DNA from: Roseburia sp.
Lineage (GTDB): Bacteria > Bacillota > Clostridia > Lachnospirales > Lachnospiraceae
Assembly: GCA_017549185.1 (NCBI GenBank)
Contig: JAFYVJ010000001.1
Coordinates: forward strand, 1 to 46,111
Reading direction: 5' to 3'
Length of the DNA stretch: 46,111 nt
Shown in pieces: positions 23,394 to 33,000 of this stretch; position 1 is the stretch's first letter, and every line of letters begins with the position of its first letter. A program made the translations under genes and the position numbers. The notes beneath the pieces are model-generated. The model saw nothing but the letters and a program-made list of their open reading frames with translations. It ran no database searches and was not told the origin of the DNA.

Positions 23394-23936
23394 TTAGGAA
23401 GTGAAAGATGCGATAATTTCTGCAATTTCTTCTACAGATTCTTTTTTTTCATGTTCTTCCCATTTTAAGAAAGTATTTAATAATGCTCCGGAATAGTAAT
23501 AAAGTCGGTAAACGGAGCGAGGATAGATAGGTAGAATCTGTTCTTCCATAAAGCGGTTTACTGCTTCAATAATAATGGAGTAGAGACCTGCATTTACGAG
23601 AGTAAGAAAAAAACTGGCATATTCATCAAAAAAATTAAGTGCATGCAAGATATGTTCATAGTCTTGAAATCCACCGATTTTATCTTTGATGCTATCATCA
23701 TTAGCTGAACGAAGATATTCGGCTACAATTTCTTGTAAATAGTCTTCAAGAATATCCGTTTTTGAATGATAATAATTGTAGTATGTCATGCGGGAAGTGC
23801 CCGCTTTGGCAACAATATCAGATATTTTGATAGAATTATAGTCCTGTTGTTGCATCAGGTTGATGAGTGCTTCACCAATGCACATTCTAGTAAAGCGGTT
23901 GCGTTGTGTTTTATTTGAATCAGAGAGATTGCTCAT
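23394..23936 (-). CDS. TetR/AcrR family transcriptional regulator
   Basis: 180 residues from the ATG at 23936, which has AAAGGAG 6 bp upstream; a longer frame to 24011 is not supported. The N-terminal helix-turn-helix is clear: ALINLMQQQDYNSIKISDIV, then AKAGTSRMTYYNYYHSKTDIL, the usual TetR DNA-binding pattern. The C-terminal ligand domain (about 75-180) ends with an acidic/basic helix and resembles the DhaS/TetR_C_7-like group. It is divergent from the M14 peptidase gene, and the 126-bp shared region is the natural place for its operator, although no clear palindrome was found there. Confidence 0.9.
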   Translation of the reverse strand: MSNLSDSNKTQRNRFTRMCIGEALINLMQQQDYNSIKISDIVAKAGTSRMTYYNYYHSKTDILEDYLQEIVAEYLRSANDDSIKDKIGGFQDYEHILHALNFFDEYASFFLTLVNAGLYSIIIEAVNRFMEEQILPIYPRSVYRLYYYSGALLNTFLKWEEHEKKESVEEIAEIIASFTS

Positions 23937-23979
23937 AGAGGGCTCCTTTTGAAAGTATATAGTTATCATGGTTTGGAAA

Positions 23980-24008
23980 ATTGTAGCATATAATGGTATG
24001 AAATGCAA
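23980..24008 (-). promoter_or_regulatory. Promoter of the TetR gene
   Basis: Minus-strand TTGCAT (24003-24008), a 17-bp spacer and TACAAT (23980-23985). On the opposite strand TATAAT (23989-23994) overlaps it and could serve the peptidase gene, though without a good -35. Confidence 0.6.
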
Positions 24009-24062
24009 CATGAAGTAGTAATTAAAACTACATCAAGATTTGGACTAAAAGGAGTGGTGATT

Positions 24063-24980
24063 ATGGCGATCGTACAGACGAATGTGAATTATACTTCTCA
24101 GATAAATAATAATACGATTCGACAGTTAAATGAAAGGTATCCTTTTTTGGAATTGCATGAAATCGGAAAGAGTGTATTAGGAACGCCCATTCTTTGTTTA
24201 AAAATAGGGATGGGCAGTCAGAAGGTATTTTATAATGCGGCATTTCATGCTAATGAGTGGATTACAACACCGATTTTGCTTCGGTTTGCTGAGGAATTGG
24301 CAGAAGCTTATAGTACAAGAGGGCGTCTTTATGGTATAGATGTAAGCAGACTTTTACGAAAAGTAACCTTGTATCTGGTTCCAATGGTGAATCCGGATGG
24401 GGTGGATTTGGTGAACGGAGCAATTAAAGAAGAAAATATTTTGCGGAATGTCAAACAGATTGCAGACCGCTACCCTGGAATTTCCTATCCGAGTGGATGG
24501 AAGGCGAATATTCGGGGCGTGGATTTGAATCTTCAATTTCCAGCAGAGTGGAATATGGCTAAGCAGATTAAATATGAACAAGGATTTACCACTTTTGCAC
24601 CGAGAGATTTTGTTGGAGAAGGTCCATTGACAGAGCCGGAAAGTCTAGCGGTATATAATCTTTCACTACAGGAAAATTTTGATTTAATTCTAGCATATCA
24701 TAGTCAGGGTGAAGTGATTTATTGGAAGTTTTTAGATTATGAACCGCCACGATCTAGAGAGATTGCATTGTATTTTGGAGAAGTAAGTGGATACACGGTG
24801 GAAGAAACGCCGATTGCATCAGGTTATGCAGGATATAAAGATTGGTTTATTCAGAATTATAATAGACCGGGTTATACAATTGAAGTAGGCCAAGGAATGA
24901 ATCCTTTGCCGATAGAACAGTTTCAGCAGATATATTTGGATAATATTGGGATTTTGCTTGGTGGAATGACCGAAGTATAA
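24063..24980 (+). CDS. M14 family zinc carboxypeptidase (gamma-D-Glu-diamino-acid peptidase type)
   Basis: 305 residues; the ATG at 24063 follows AAGGAG. Zinc ligands are His62 and Glu65 (AAFHANEW) and His213 (AYHSQGE), and the catalytic Glu is Glu274 (YTIEVGQG). RGVDLNLQFP holds the substrate-binding Arg/Asn segment. There is no signal peptide and no LysM domain. Relatives such as Bacillus endopeptidase I cut between gamma-D-Glu and diaminopimelate in peptidoglycan peptides. A cytosolic form would recycle or process released wall peptides. Divergent from a TetR regulator that may control it. Confidence 0.9.
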   Translation: MAIVQTNVNYTSQINNNTIRQLNERYPFLELHEIGKSVLGTPILCLKIGMGSQKVFYNAAFHANEWITTPILLRFAEELAEAYSTRGRLYGIDVSRLLRKVTLYLVPMVNPDGVDLVNGAIKEENILRNVKQIADRYPGISYPSGWKANIRGVDLNLQFPAEWNMAKQIKYEQGFTTFAPRDFVGEGPLTEPESLAVYNLSLQENFDLILAYHSQGEVIYWKFLDYEPPRSREIALYFGEVSGYTVEETPIASGYAGYKDWFIQNYNRPGYTIEVGQGMNPLPIEQFQQIYLDNIGILLGGMTEV

Positions 24981-24998
24981 GAGTGTGGGAAAGACTCT

Positions 24999-25205
24999 TT
25001 AACACAAAACGTCAAATCCGTTTGAATTGTGTTTTTTATTAGTTGCATGTTTTTGAACTGCTTTTTGAAACAGAGAAGTAAAACTTTCCTGTGAATTACT
25101 TTGTTTCGTATGGCGTTTCATTGAACGATACTTTTCGATTGGTTCTACTTGACCTACGGGTTGCAATAAATAGAATTCATAATATGTATTTTTTGCGACA
25201 CTCAT
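24999..25205 (-). CDS. Small basic protein, unknown function
   Basis: 68 residues in a region with no competing gene. It begins MSVAKNTYYEFYLLQPVGQV and contains many Lys, His, Gln and Ser residues with a likely amphipathic helix near 41-52 (SFTSLFQKAVQKHA). AAGGAGG abuts the ATG with no spacer, unusually close. The composition looks like a real protein rather than a chance frame, but there is no recognisable motif. It converges on the peptidase gene. Confidence 0.5.
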   Translation of the reverse strand: MSVAKNTYYEFYLLQPVGQVEPIEKYRSMKRHTKQSNSQESFTSLFQKAVQKHATNKKHNSNGFDVLC

Positions 25206-25343
25206 CCTCCTTGATAATGGTGTGTTAAATTGTCTTTCCCTTTGGTATATATATCGGGAGTTTTCTGAAAATTCATTAGAGGACGAAGAAAAGTTTTCCG
25301 GCTTTTTCGATAAGTTTTTCTATAGCCAAAGGAGACAGAGACA

Positions 25344-25352
25344 TGCTATAAT
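25344..25352 (+). promoter_or_regulatory. Extended -10 promoter of addB
   Basis: TGCTATAAT is an exact extended -10 (TGnTATAAT), about 137 bp upstream of the addB ATG. No good -35 is present. Confidence 0.55.
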
Positions 25353-25447
25353 TATTAATAGCGTGTGTGATGATTCTTAGATTGCCGTGTGTAGAAAATA
25401 TTAAAAAAGCCAATATGAGTGAAAAGAAAGCTTCAAAGAAGTCGTTT

Positions 25448-25473
25448 TGCAAATGGAGGCTCTGAATAGTTAT
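25448..25473 (+). repeat. Dispersed repeat copy in the addB leader
   Basis: TGCAAATGGAGGCTCTG followed by AATAGTTAT, close to the consensus. It ends 15 bp before the addB ATG and just ahead of its GGAGAG site. Confidence 0.65.
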
Positions 25474-25488
25474 ATATGGAGAGTAAAT

Positions 25489-28400
25489 ATGTCACTTCAG
25501 TTTATTTTTGGGAATTCAGGAAGCGGCAAATCTACATATCTGTATCAACAGGTATTAGAAGAAGCGAGAAAAAATCCTGATAAAAATTATTTAGTATTGG
25601 TTCCAGAACAGTTCACAATGTCTACACAGAGGGAGTTGGTACGTTTACAGAAGGCACATGCTATTATGAATGTGGATGTGCTTAGTTTTCCACGTCTTGC
25701 CTATCGTGTATTTGATGAACTGGGACAGGAAAATTTGATGGTATTAGAGGAAACCGGAAAAAATCTGGTTCTTCGTAAAATTGCTGAGGAAAAGAAAGCG
25801 AATTTAAAGATTCTTGGCAGCAATATGAATAAAATGGGCTATGTGGGAGAAGTAAAGTCACTTATCTCCGAACTTAGCCAATACAATATAACTCCTGACG
25901 TGTTGCAGGAGTTTTTGTCATGTGCAGATATCAGCGAGACACTGCGTATGAAGTTACAGGATGTGCTGACTCTTTATGAGGGATTTCGAAATTTTTTAAA
26001 GGGAAGATTTATTACATCCGAGGAGATATTAACTCTTTTGTGTGAGGTGGCAGGAGATTCTGCAATTATTAAGGACAGTGTGATTGTATTTGATGAGTTT
26101 ACAGGATTTACACCGATTCAGAATAATCTGATAGCGAAACTATTGGTTGTGGCAGAGAAATTGATGGTTTCATTGACCATGGATTATAGAGAGGATTTTT
26201 TTCATAGTAGAGGCGATCATGAATTGTTTGCTATGAGTAAAAAAACAGTAAAGGTCCTACTTGATATGGCAGATAAATTGCATGTGCAGGTGGAAGAACC
26301 GGTTGTGTTAAACAAGGGATGGCGTTATGTACAGACTGGTAGTATAGATGCTAAAGATGTTATGCTTACGGATGCAGGAGCGTTAGAAAACTGGACGAAT
26401 AAGAGTGCGCTGTATTTCATGGAACAGAATTTATTCCGACCATGGAATAAAAAGTGGCAGAATACGACGGATGAAATCCAAATATATCAGCATAGGAATC
26501 CAAAGGAAGAAATCTCTTATGTGGCGAATGAGATTGCAGCATTAGTACGCAGGGAGAAGTACCATTATGCTGATATTGCAGTAGTGACAGGTGATGTGAA
26601 TCTGTATAGCAATTATGTGGCAGAGACTTTTGAACAGTATGGAATACCGTTTTTTGTGGATCAGACGAAAAATATTCTGTATCATCCGCTGATAGAATTT
26701 GTTCGAGCTGCGTTAGAAGTAATTGAAACAGGATTTGCTTATGAAAGTGTATTCCGTTTCCTTCGTTGTGGATTGTGTGGTATTTCTGAAGAACAGATAG
26801 ATATTTTAGAAAATTATGTGTTGGCGAAAGGGATTCGTGGGATAAAGAAATGGAAGAATACATGGACCTTTGTACGGAACGGCGAAGTAGATGAATTGAT
26901 AGAACTAAATCAAATCCGTGGCGAGGTTGTGGCACTGTTGTTGCCATTATATCAGGTATTTTCGGAAGAAAGTGTACAGGTTAAAGCAGTAGCAAAGGTG
27001 TTATATGATTTGCTTTGGAATTTAGATATAGAAGGACAGATGAAGAAAAAAGAGTATCTGTATGAAGAAACAGGCGATTTTGCTAAAGCGAAGGAATATA
27101 GCCAGATCTATCGAATTCTGATGGATTTATTAGATAAGGTAGTAGCTTTATTAGGAGAAGAGAAGATCACTATTAGTGAGTTTGCGGATATTATGGATGC
27201 GGGCTTTGATGCGGCGAAAGTTGCTGTCATTCCGCCTGGAAAAGATAAAGTTACGATTGGAGATATTGAGCGTACTCGTCTGCAACATATAAAGGTATTA
27301 TTTTTCGTAGGTGTAAACGATGGTGTAGTGCCGAAGTCTGAGAATAAAAGTGGTATCATATCTCAGTTCGAGAGGGAACTGTTAAGTGATGCTAATATGG
27401 AACTGGCACCTAGTACCCGTCAGCGGGTGTTTATTCAGAAGTTTTATCTGTATTTAAATATGACAAAGCCTTCAGATAGGCTTTATATCAGTTTTTCAAA
27501 AGTAAATGCAGAAGGGAAGGCATTACGTCCATCTTATCTGGTAGGAACAATTCAGAAATTATTTCCACAGCTTTTGGTAACAGAGGTGTCACAAGTACGT
27601 ACTTCTGAACAGATTTTGACACCGGAAAGCGGAATGGAATTCTTTTTGCAGGGATTGGGCGAGAAGTCAGAAATAGAGTTTTGGAATGCACTAACCCATT
27701 GGTATTTGAAAGATGAGAGATTTAGAGACCAAGTACAGAAACTACTTGATGCAGCTTATGATTCTTATTCAGAAGAACCGATAAGCCATGCGGTCACAAA
27801 GGCATTATATGGTACTACTTTAGAAAACAGTGTAACTCGCTTAGAACGATTTGCATCCTGTGCTTTTGCACACTATTTACAGTATGGATTGGGATTGAAA
27901 GAGCGAGAATTATTACAGTTTGCCAGTGTAGATATGGGTAATATTTATCATGAAATTTTGGAGCATTTTTCTAAACAAGTAGAAGTATCAGAGTATGACT
28001 GGTTTGATATGCCAGAAGAAGTTGTAAACCAGTTTGTGCAGAATGCGATGGAGGAAGTTGTCGCAGGTTATAAGGGAGCGGAGGCTTTTGAGGATGCTAA
28101 AAACCGGTATTTACTTTCACGCATGAAACAAACTTTGTATTGTACGGTCTGGGCATTGATACATCAGGTGAAAAAAGGCCGTTTTATACCAAGTGAATTT
28201 GAGGTGTCATTCTCCGGCTATAGCGATTTTAATGCGATTCGTTTTCACTTGAGCGAAGAAGAAAAAATGAATCTTAGTGGAAGGATTGATCGCGTAGACA
28301 CTTACGAAGAGGATGATAAAGTATATGTGCGAATTATTGATTATAAATCGGGGAATACCAGTTTTTCTTTATTAAATCTGTATCATGGTTTACAGTTGCA

Positions 28401-28938
28401 GTTAGTGGTATATATGAATGCGGCTATGGAACTGGTAGCAAAAAAATATCCGGACAAGCAGATAGAGCCGGCGGGTATTTTTTATTACCATGTAAAACAT
28501 CCGATGATCGATGGTATCGGTAATGAGTCTGACGAAGAGATTCGTAAGGCATTATTAGAACAGTTGAAATTAAATGGTTTAGTGAATGAGAAACCTGAGG
28601 TTTATCGTGGAATGGATACAGAACTGGGAAGTTCTTCATCGGTAATTCCGGTTGGCTTAAAAGCAGATGGAAGCTTAAGGGCAACTTCGAAGGTGGCAAG
28701 TGCAGAGGAATTTTCTGTGATTTCGGAATATGTGAATCGGAAAATAACAGAGACAGGACAGCAAATTTTTGCGGGTGATGTGACGATGTCTCCATACCAG
28801 TTAGAGAAACGGAGTGGATGTGATTATTGTCCATATCACGCAGTATGTGGGTTTGATTCTCGCTTGCCGGGACATAGCTATCGCAAGTTAGAGGCTATTG
28901 ACGACAGCGAGACTGTTATGGAGAAGATGAGAGGCTGA
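25489..28938 (+). CDS. addB: ATP-dependent helicase/nuclease subunit B (AddB)
   Basis: 1149 residues, the normal length for AddB. The ATG at 25489 follows GGAGAG. Walker A FGNSGSGKST (Lys14) opens an inactive-type helicase fold, and the C-terminus is a RecB-family nuclease with IIDYKSGN and an iron-sulfur cluster whose cysteines are in RFASCAFAHYLQYG and CDYCPYHAVCGFD. With AddA it forms the double-strand-break end-resection enzyme that produces 3' tails at Chi-like sites for RecA. addA normally follows directly; here a promoter, a structured RNA and a DUF3800 gene lie between them. Confidence 0.97.
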   Translation: MSLQFIFGNSGSGKSTYLYQQVLEEARKNPDKNYLVLVPEQFTMSTQRELVRLQKAHAIMNVDVLSFPRLAYRVFDELGQENLMVLEETGKNLVLRKIAEEKKANLKILGSNMNKMGYVGEVKSLISELSQYNITPDVLQEFLSCADISETLRMKLQDVLTLYEGFRNFLKGRFITSEEILTLLCEVAGDSAIIKDSVIVFDEFTGFTPIQNNLIAKLLVVAEKLMVSLTMDYREDFFHSRGDHELFAMSKKTVKVLLDMADKLHVQVEEPVVLNKGWRYVQTGSIDAKDVMLTDAGALENWTNKSALYFMEQNLFRPWNKKWQNTTDEIQIYQHRNPKEEISYVANEIAALVRREKYHYADIAVVTGDVNLYSNYVAETFEQYGIPFFVDQTKNILYHPLIEFVRAALEVIETGFAYESVFRFLRCGLCGISEEQIDILENYVLAKGIRGIKKWKNTWTFVRNGEVDELIELNQIRGEVVALLLPLYQVFSEESVQVKAVAKVLYDLLWNLDIEGQMKKKEYLYEETGDFAKAKEYSQIYRILMDLLDKVVALLGEEKITISEFADIMDAGFDAAKVAVIPPGKDKVTIGDIERTRLQHIKVLFFVGVNDGVVPKSENKSGIISQFERELLSDANMELAPSTRQRVFIQKFYLYLNMTKPSDRLYISFSKVNAEGKALRPSYLVGTIQKLFPQLLVTEVSQVRTSEQILTPESGMEFFLQGLGEKSEIEFWNALTHWYLKDERFRDQVQKLLDAAYDSYSEEPISHAVTKALYGTTLENSVTRLERFASCAFAHYLQYGLGLKERELLQFASVDMGNIYHEILEHFSKQVEVSEYDWFDMPEEVVNQFVQNAMEEVVAGYKGAEAFEDAKNRYLLSRMKQTLYCTVWALIHQVKKGRFIPSEFEVSFSGYSDFNAIRFHLSEEEKMNLSGRIDRVDTYEEDDKVYVRIIDYKSGNTSFSLLNLYHGLQLQLVVYMNAAMELVAKKYPDKQIEPAGIFYYHVKHPMIDGIGNESDEEIRKALLEQLKLNGLVNEKPEVYRGMDTELGSSSSVIPVGLKADGSLRATSKVASAEEFSVISEYVNRKITETGQQIFAGDVTMSPYQLEKRSGCDYCPYHAVCGFDSRLPGHSYRKLEAIDDSETVMEKMRG

Positions 28939-28956
28939 ATGTTTTATTAAAAATAG

Positions 28957-28985
28957 TTGATATTTTGTAAAATACCGCATATAAT
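28957..28985 (+). promoter_or_regulatory. Near-consensus promoter of the RNA/DUF3800 module
   Basis: TTGATA (28957-28962), a 17-bp spacer and TATAAT (28980-28985), starting 19 bp after the addB stop. A transcript from here would begin at about 28992, exactly at the first RNA hairpin. Confidence 0.8.
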
Positions 28986-28991
28986 ATTTAT

Positions 28992-29085
28992 ACAGATATG
29001 AATCTGTTGCACGAAGTGCATTAATATTTGGGCTGACCGAGAGGTCCTGGTCCACCGGCTGGCGGGGATTTACCCCGCCATTTTT
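28992..29085 (+). ncRNA. Structured RNA with five consecutive hairpins upstream of the DUF3800 gene
   Basis: Hairpins in order: ACAGAT-ATGA-ATCTGT (28992-29007); TGCAC-GAA-GTGCA (29008-29020); GACC-GAGA-GGTC (29035-29046); CTGG-TCCA-CCGG (29047-29058); TGGCGGGG-ATTTA-CCCCGCCA (29060-29080) followed by TTTTT. All stems are perfect apart from one G-U pair. The block is GC-rich against an A/T-rich background. The last hairpin is a textbook terminator, so most transcripts should end as a ~94-nt RNA before the gene. Several DUF3800-associated RNA motifs are known; I cannot say whether this matches one of them. Confidence 0.75.
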
Positions 29086-29106
29086 ATACATTGAAGGGGC
29101 GGTTGA

Positions 29107-29784
29107 ATGAAGGAAAAAGTACTTAGTGTTTTTATAGATGAATCTGGAGATTTTGGACAATTTAATCCAGCTTCTCCTAATTACTATGTTGCAATGGTTT
29201 TACATAATCAGAAAATAAATATTTCAAAAAACATTGATGCTTTGGATAGACAGATAAGTAATTGGGGATACCCGGAACATACCATACATACAGGGCCATT
29301 GATTAGGCGTGAGAGTGTTTATAAAAACGATTTGCGTGAAAATAGAAAAGCATTATTTAATGCATTGTATCATTTCACTCGTATGTTGGATGTTCAATAT
29401 CTCTGTCCGGTTATTAATCAAGGAGAGTGTGTAGAAAAATCAAAATTGGCATATACAGATAAGCTGACAAAAGAGATTGCAAATAAGTTGCGAACAAATT
29501 ATGAATATTTTTCAGTGTTTGATAAGATTATTGTTTATTATGATTATGGACAGATTGAATTGGCACAGATATTAGTGTCAGTTTTTAATGCGATGTTTTC
29601 TAATGTGGAATTTAGGAAAATTGAAACGAATCAGTACAAATTATCGCAAGCGGCAGATTTAATCTGCACAGTAGAGGCAATTGCACAGAAGGAAGTACTA
29701 ACAAAATCAGAGATGGAATTCTTCCACTCAAAGAGTGAGTTTAAGAAAAATATTTATAAGAATATTGTCAAGAAAAAATTGTGA
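29107..29784 (+). CDS. DUF3800 domain protein
   Basis: 225 residues, cytosolic. Family marks are present: FIDESGDFG at the N-terminus (Asp11, Glu12, Asp15), VYYDYGQIELAQ (Asp146) in the middle, and SQAADLICTVE (Asp184, Glu190) near the end. The spaced acidic residues suggest a metal-dependent nuclease-like fold, but the activity of this family is not established to my knowledge. GAAGGGG precedes the ATG. It lies 21 bp after the terminator-like hairpin of the RNA and has no clear terminator of its own. It splits the addB-addA pair, so addA may be read through from this promoter too. A gained accessory module is more likely than a repair subunit. Confidence 0.88.
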   Translation: MKEKVLSVFIDESGDFGQFNPASPNYYVAMVLHNQKINISKNIDALDRQISNWGYPEHTIHTGPLIRRESVYKNDLRENRKALFNALYHFTRMLDVQYLCPVINQGECVEKSKLAYTDKLTKEIANKLRTNYEYFSVFDKIIVYYDYGQIELAQILVSVFNAMFSNVEFRKIETNQYKLSQAADLICTVEAIAQKEVLTKSEMEFFHSKSEFKKNIYKNIVKKKL

Positions 29785-30055
29785 AAATATAGAGATTTTG
29801 TATTGATAATATTCAAATTGGAAAGAGCTCCTGCTATCCTTCAACGAATATTATGGACGAAACGTATTTAGTTTAAGAATAGTTTTTTGGAGTTCTTTGC
29901 GGAAGATGCCTTTGTACAGAGAAAGAAGTTTATTATTGAGTTTTACCGTGAGGGTGTAGAAAAGGTGAATAGAAGCAGTTAAAGAAGAAATATGTGTTTA
30001 ACACACATGAAAAATTCAGTTTTCGTTATATGACCAGAAAGGAGATAAGTCGAAG
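29785..30055 (+). other. Gap between DUF3800 gene and addA: decayed sequence
   Basis: No complete gene. A stop-free stretch of 34 codons (29871-29972, then TAA) encodes FFAEDAFVQRKKFIIEFYRE within it and looks like the tail of a lost gene. Inverted repeats are ATAATATTC/GAATATTAT (29806-29854) and ATGTGT/ACACAT (29992-30008). The addA ribosome site AAAGGAG lies at the end. Confidence 0.4.
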
Positions 30056-33000
30056 ATGGGAATGCAGTGGACAGATGACCAGCAGAAGGTTATTAACTTA
30101 CGAAATCGTAATATTTTGGTATCGGCAGCGGCCGGTTCCGGTAAAACTGCGGTTTTGGTAGAACGAATTATTAAAATGATAACCGATAAAGAACATCCTG
30201 TGGATATCGACCGTCTTTTGATTGTAACCTTTACAAATGCCGCAGCAGCTGAAATGCGGGAGCGAATCGGTGCGGCCATAGAGAAGGCATTGGAAGAGAA
30301 TGAGGAAGACGAGCATTTGCAACGTCAGTTGACGCTGATTCATAATGCTCAGATTACTACCATTGACAGTTTTTGTCTTTATGTAGTGAGGAATCATTTT
30401 TATGAGATAGATATAGAACCTAATTTTCGAATTGGAGACGAGGGTGAGTTGAAGTTATTGCGAGAAGATGTGATAAAAGCGGTACTGTCATCTCACTACG
30501 AGGAACCTGATGAAGCATTTTCTGATTTTATGGAAGGTTATGCTACCGGTAAAAGTGATGATGCGGTTGTACAGATGATTCTGGGATTATATCATTTTTC
30601 CAGAAGTTATCCATGGCCGAAGCAGTGGCTTAGAGATTGTAAGAGAAGTTATGAGATATCCACGGTAGAAGAACTAAACGATGCAGCATGGATGCAGTCG
30701 ACTGTAAAAAATATTTGCCGTTTATTAGGTGATATTTACCAATCAACTGAATTGGCATTAGAGCTTGCCCAGGATGCAGATGGACCGAATATGTATGGTA
30801 CGGCATTAGAAAGCGACCTGGAATTATATGAGAGTCTGGTGGATAAAAAAAGCTTTTCAGAATTATACACAGGGTTGAAAAATATCAGTTATGCGAAATT
30901 AGCCAGCAGTAGAGGATACACAGGAAGCATAGAGAAGTTAGAACGTGTAAAAGCAATCCGCGATGAAGCAAAGGCAGTCGTGAAGAAACTAGTGAGCCAG
31001 TATTGCTTTATGTCTCCGGAATTAATGGTAGAACAGTTACAAAAAACAGCACCAATGGTGGAGGTATTAGTAGCACTGACAGAAGAATTTGCTGAGGCTT
31101 ATGCGAATGCTAAGAAGAAAAAGAATTTAGTGGATTTCCATGATGTGGAGCATTTTGCGTTGGAAATTCTGGTAGATGAGACGACAGGAAAAGCAAAGAA
31201 GACTGCAGAAGAATTCCAAAATACTTTTGTGGAAATCATGATAGATGAGTATCAGGACAGTAACAATGTGCAGGAAGAGATTTTGACTTCTATTTCCCGG
31301 ATGAAACAGGGAGAGAACAATATTTTTATGGTAGGGGATGTAAAGCAGAGCATTTATCGTTTTCGTCTGGCGAGACCGGAACTTTTTATGGAAAAATATG
31401 ATGGTTATCAGACGGAAGATAGTAAGACTCAGAAGATTGACCTACACCAGAACTTTAGAAGCCGAAATGAGGTGCTAGAGGCGTCTAATGATATTTTTTA
31501 CCGTATCATGGGAAAAGACCTTGGAAATGTCGTATATGATGATTTGGCAGCATTGTATCCGGGAGCATCGTATCCAAAAGTGGAGAATGCAAAGGCAGAA
31601 TTATTTCTATTAGATAGTAATGATGAATTGTTAGAGGATACGGAGTATTCGGATAAAAAGATAGTAGAGGCAAAGCTTGTAGCGAATCGTATCAAAAAAC
31701 TATTAAAGGAATATCAGGTAACAGATAAAAAAACGGGCGAACTTAGGGCTGCCCGCTATTCGGATATCGTAATTCTACTCAGAAGTTTAAGTGGGTGGGC
31801 AGAGAGTTTTGCGGAAGTATTAAATGACGAAGGGATACCGGCTCATGCAGTATCACAGACCGGCTATTTTGGGACAGTAGAAGTGCAGACAGTACTTTCT
31901 ATGTTGCGTATTTTGGATAATCCAAGACAGGATATTCCACTGGCAGGAGTTTTGCACTCGCCAATTGGCGGTATGTCTGATGAAGAATTAGCAATATTAC
32001 GACTATATAAAAAAGATGTTGCATTCCATGAGAGTGTATTAGCGTTGTGCAGAGATTTACAGTCAAAGACTCCGACGAATACGGCGGAGGAAAAGCTTTT
32101 GGCGTTTTATCAGAAGTATGTTAGTCTTAGAGAAAAAGTAATAGATACACCAATTCATGAACTTGTAGAATTGGTTTTAAAAGAAACCGGATATGGCAAT
32201 TATGTTGCAGCTATGCCAGCAGGTACCAGACGTAGAGCTAACATAGACATGCTTTTAGAAAAGGCCATCACATATGAAAAGACCAGCTATAAAGGATTGT
32301 TCCATTTTGTCAGATATATTGATGAACTACAGAAGTATGATGTGGACTTTGGTGAGGCGGATTTAATTGGCGAGAATGAAGATGTGGTCCGTATTATGAG
32401 TATTCATAAGAGTAAAGGTTTGGAATTCCCTATTGTTTTTGTATCGGGGATGGGAAAAAATTTTAATAAACAGGATACTAGAAATAGAATGGTGCTTCAT
32501 CCGGAATATGGTCTTGGATTAGATGCAATGGATGGAAGACGTCGTATTAAGGCACCGACGATTGCAAAAACAGCGATTGCCAAACAGATTGAATTGGAGA
32601 ATTTAGGAGAAGAGCTTCGAGTACTTTATGTTGCACTTACCAGAGCGAAAGAAAAACTGATTTTAACAGGTAGTAGAAAGGATATTGCAGCAAAAGTAGA
32701 GATTTGTGCACAGGAAGTTAGTGGATATGAGTACAAGAATGGGGACCTGTTGCCGTATTTGAAGAGAGAAGGTGCGGCTTCGTATTTGGATTGGGTGCTT
32801 CCGGCACTGCTTTCTTATGGGGAAAAATATCCGATTACCCTTGTGACAGCAGAGGAGCTTGTAACAGAAGAAGTAGAAAAACAGGTTCTTACAGCTTGTG
32901 AGAAGACCAAACGGATGATAGAAATAGAGCATGCATCGGAAGAATTGTTAGAATGTTTAGAAACACGTTTTTCCAATGGATATCCATACGAGATAGATGA

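Noticed and set aside
23937-24062. TetR operator palindrome between the divergent genes
   Set aside because: Only short, imperfect symmetries such as CATA...TATG were found, too weak to call.
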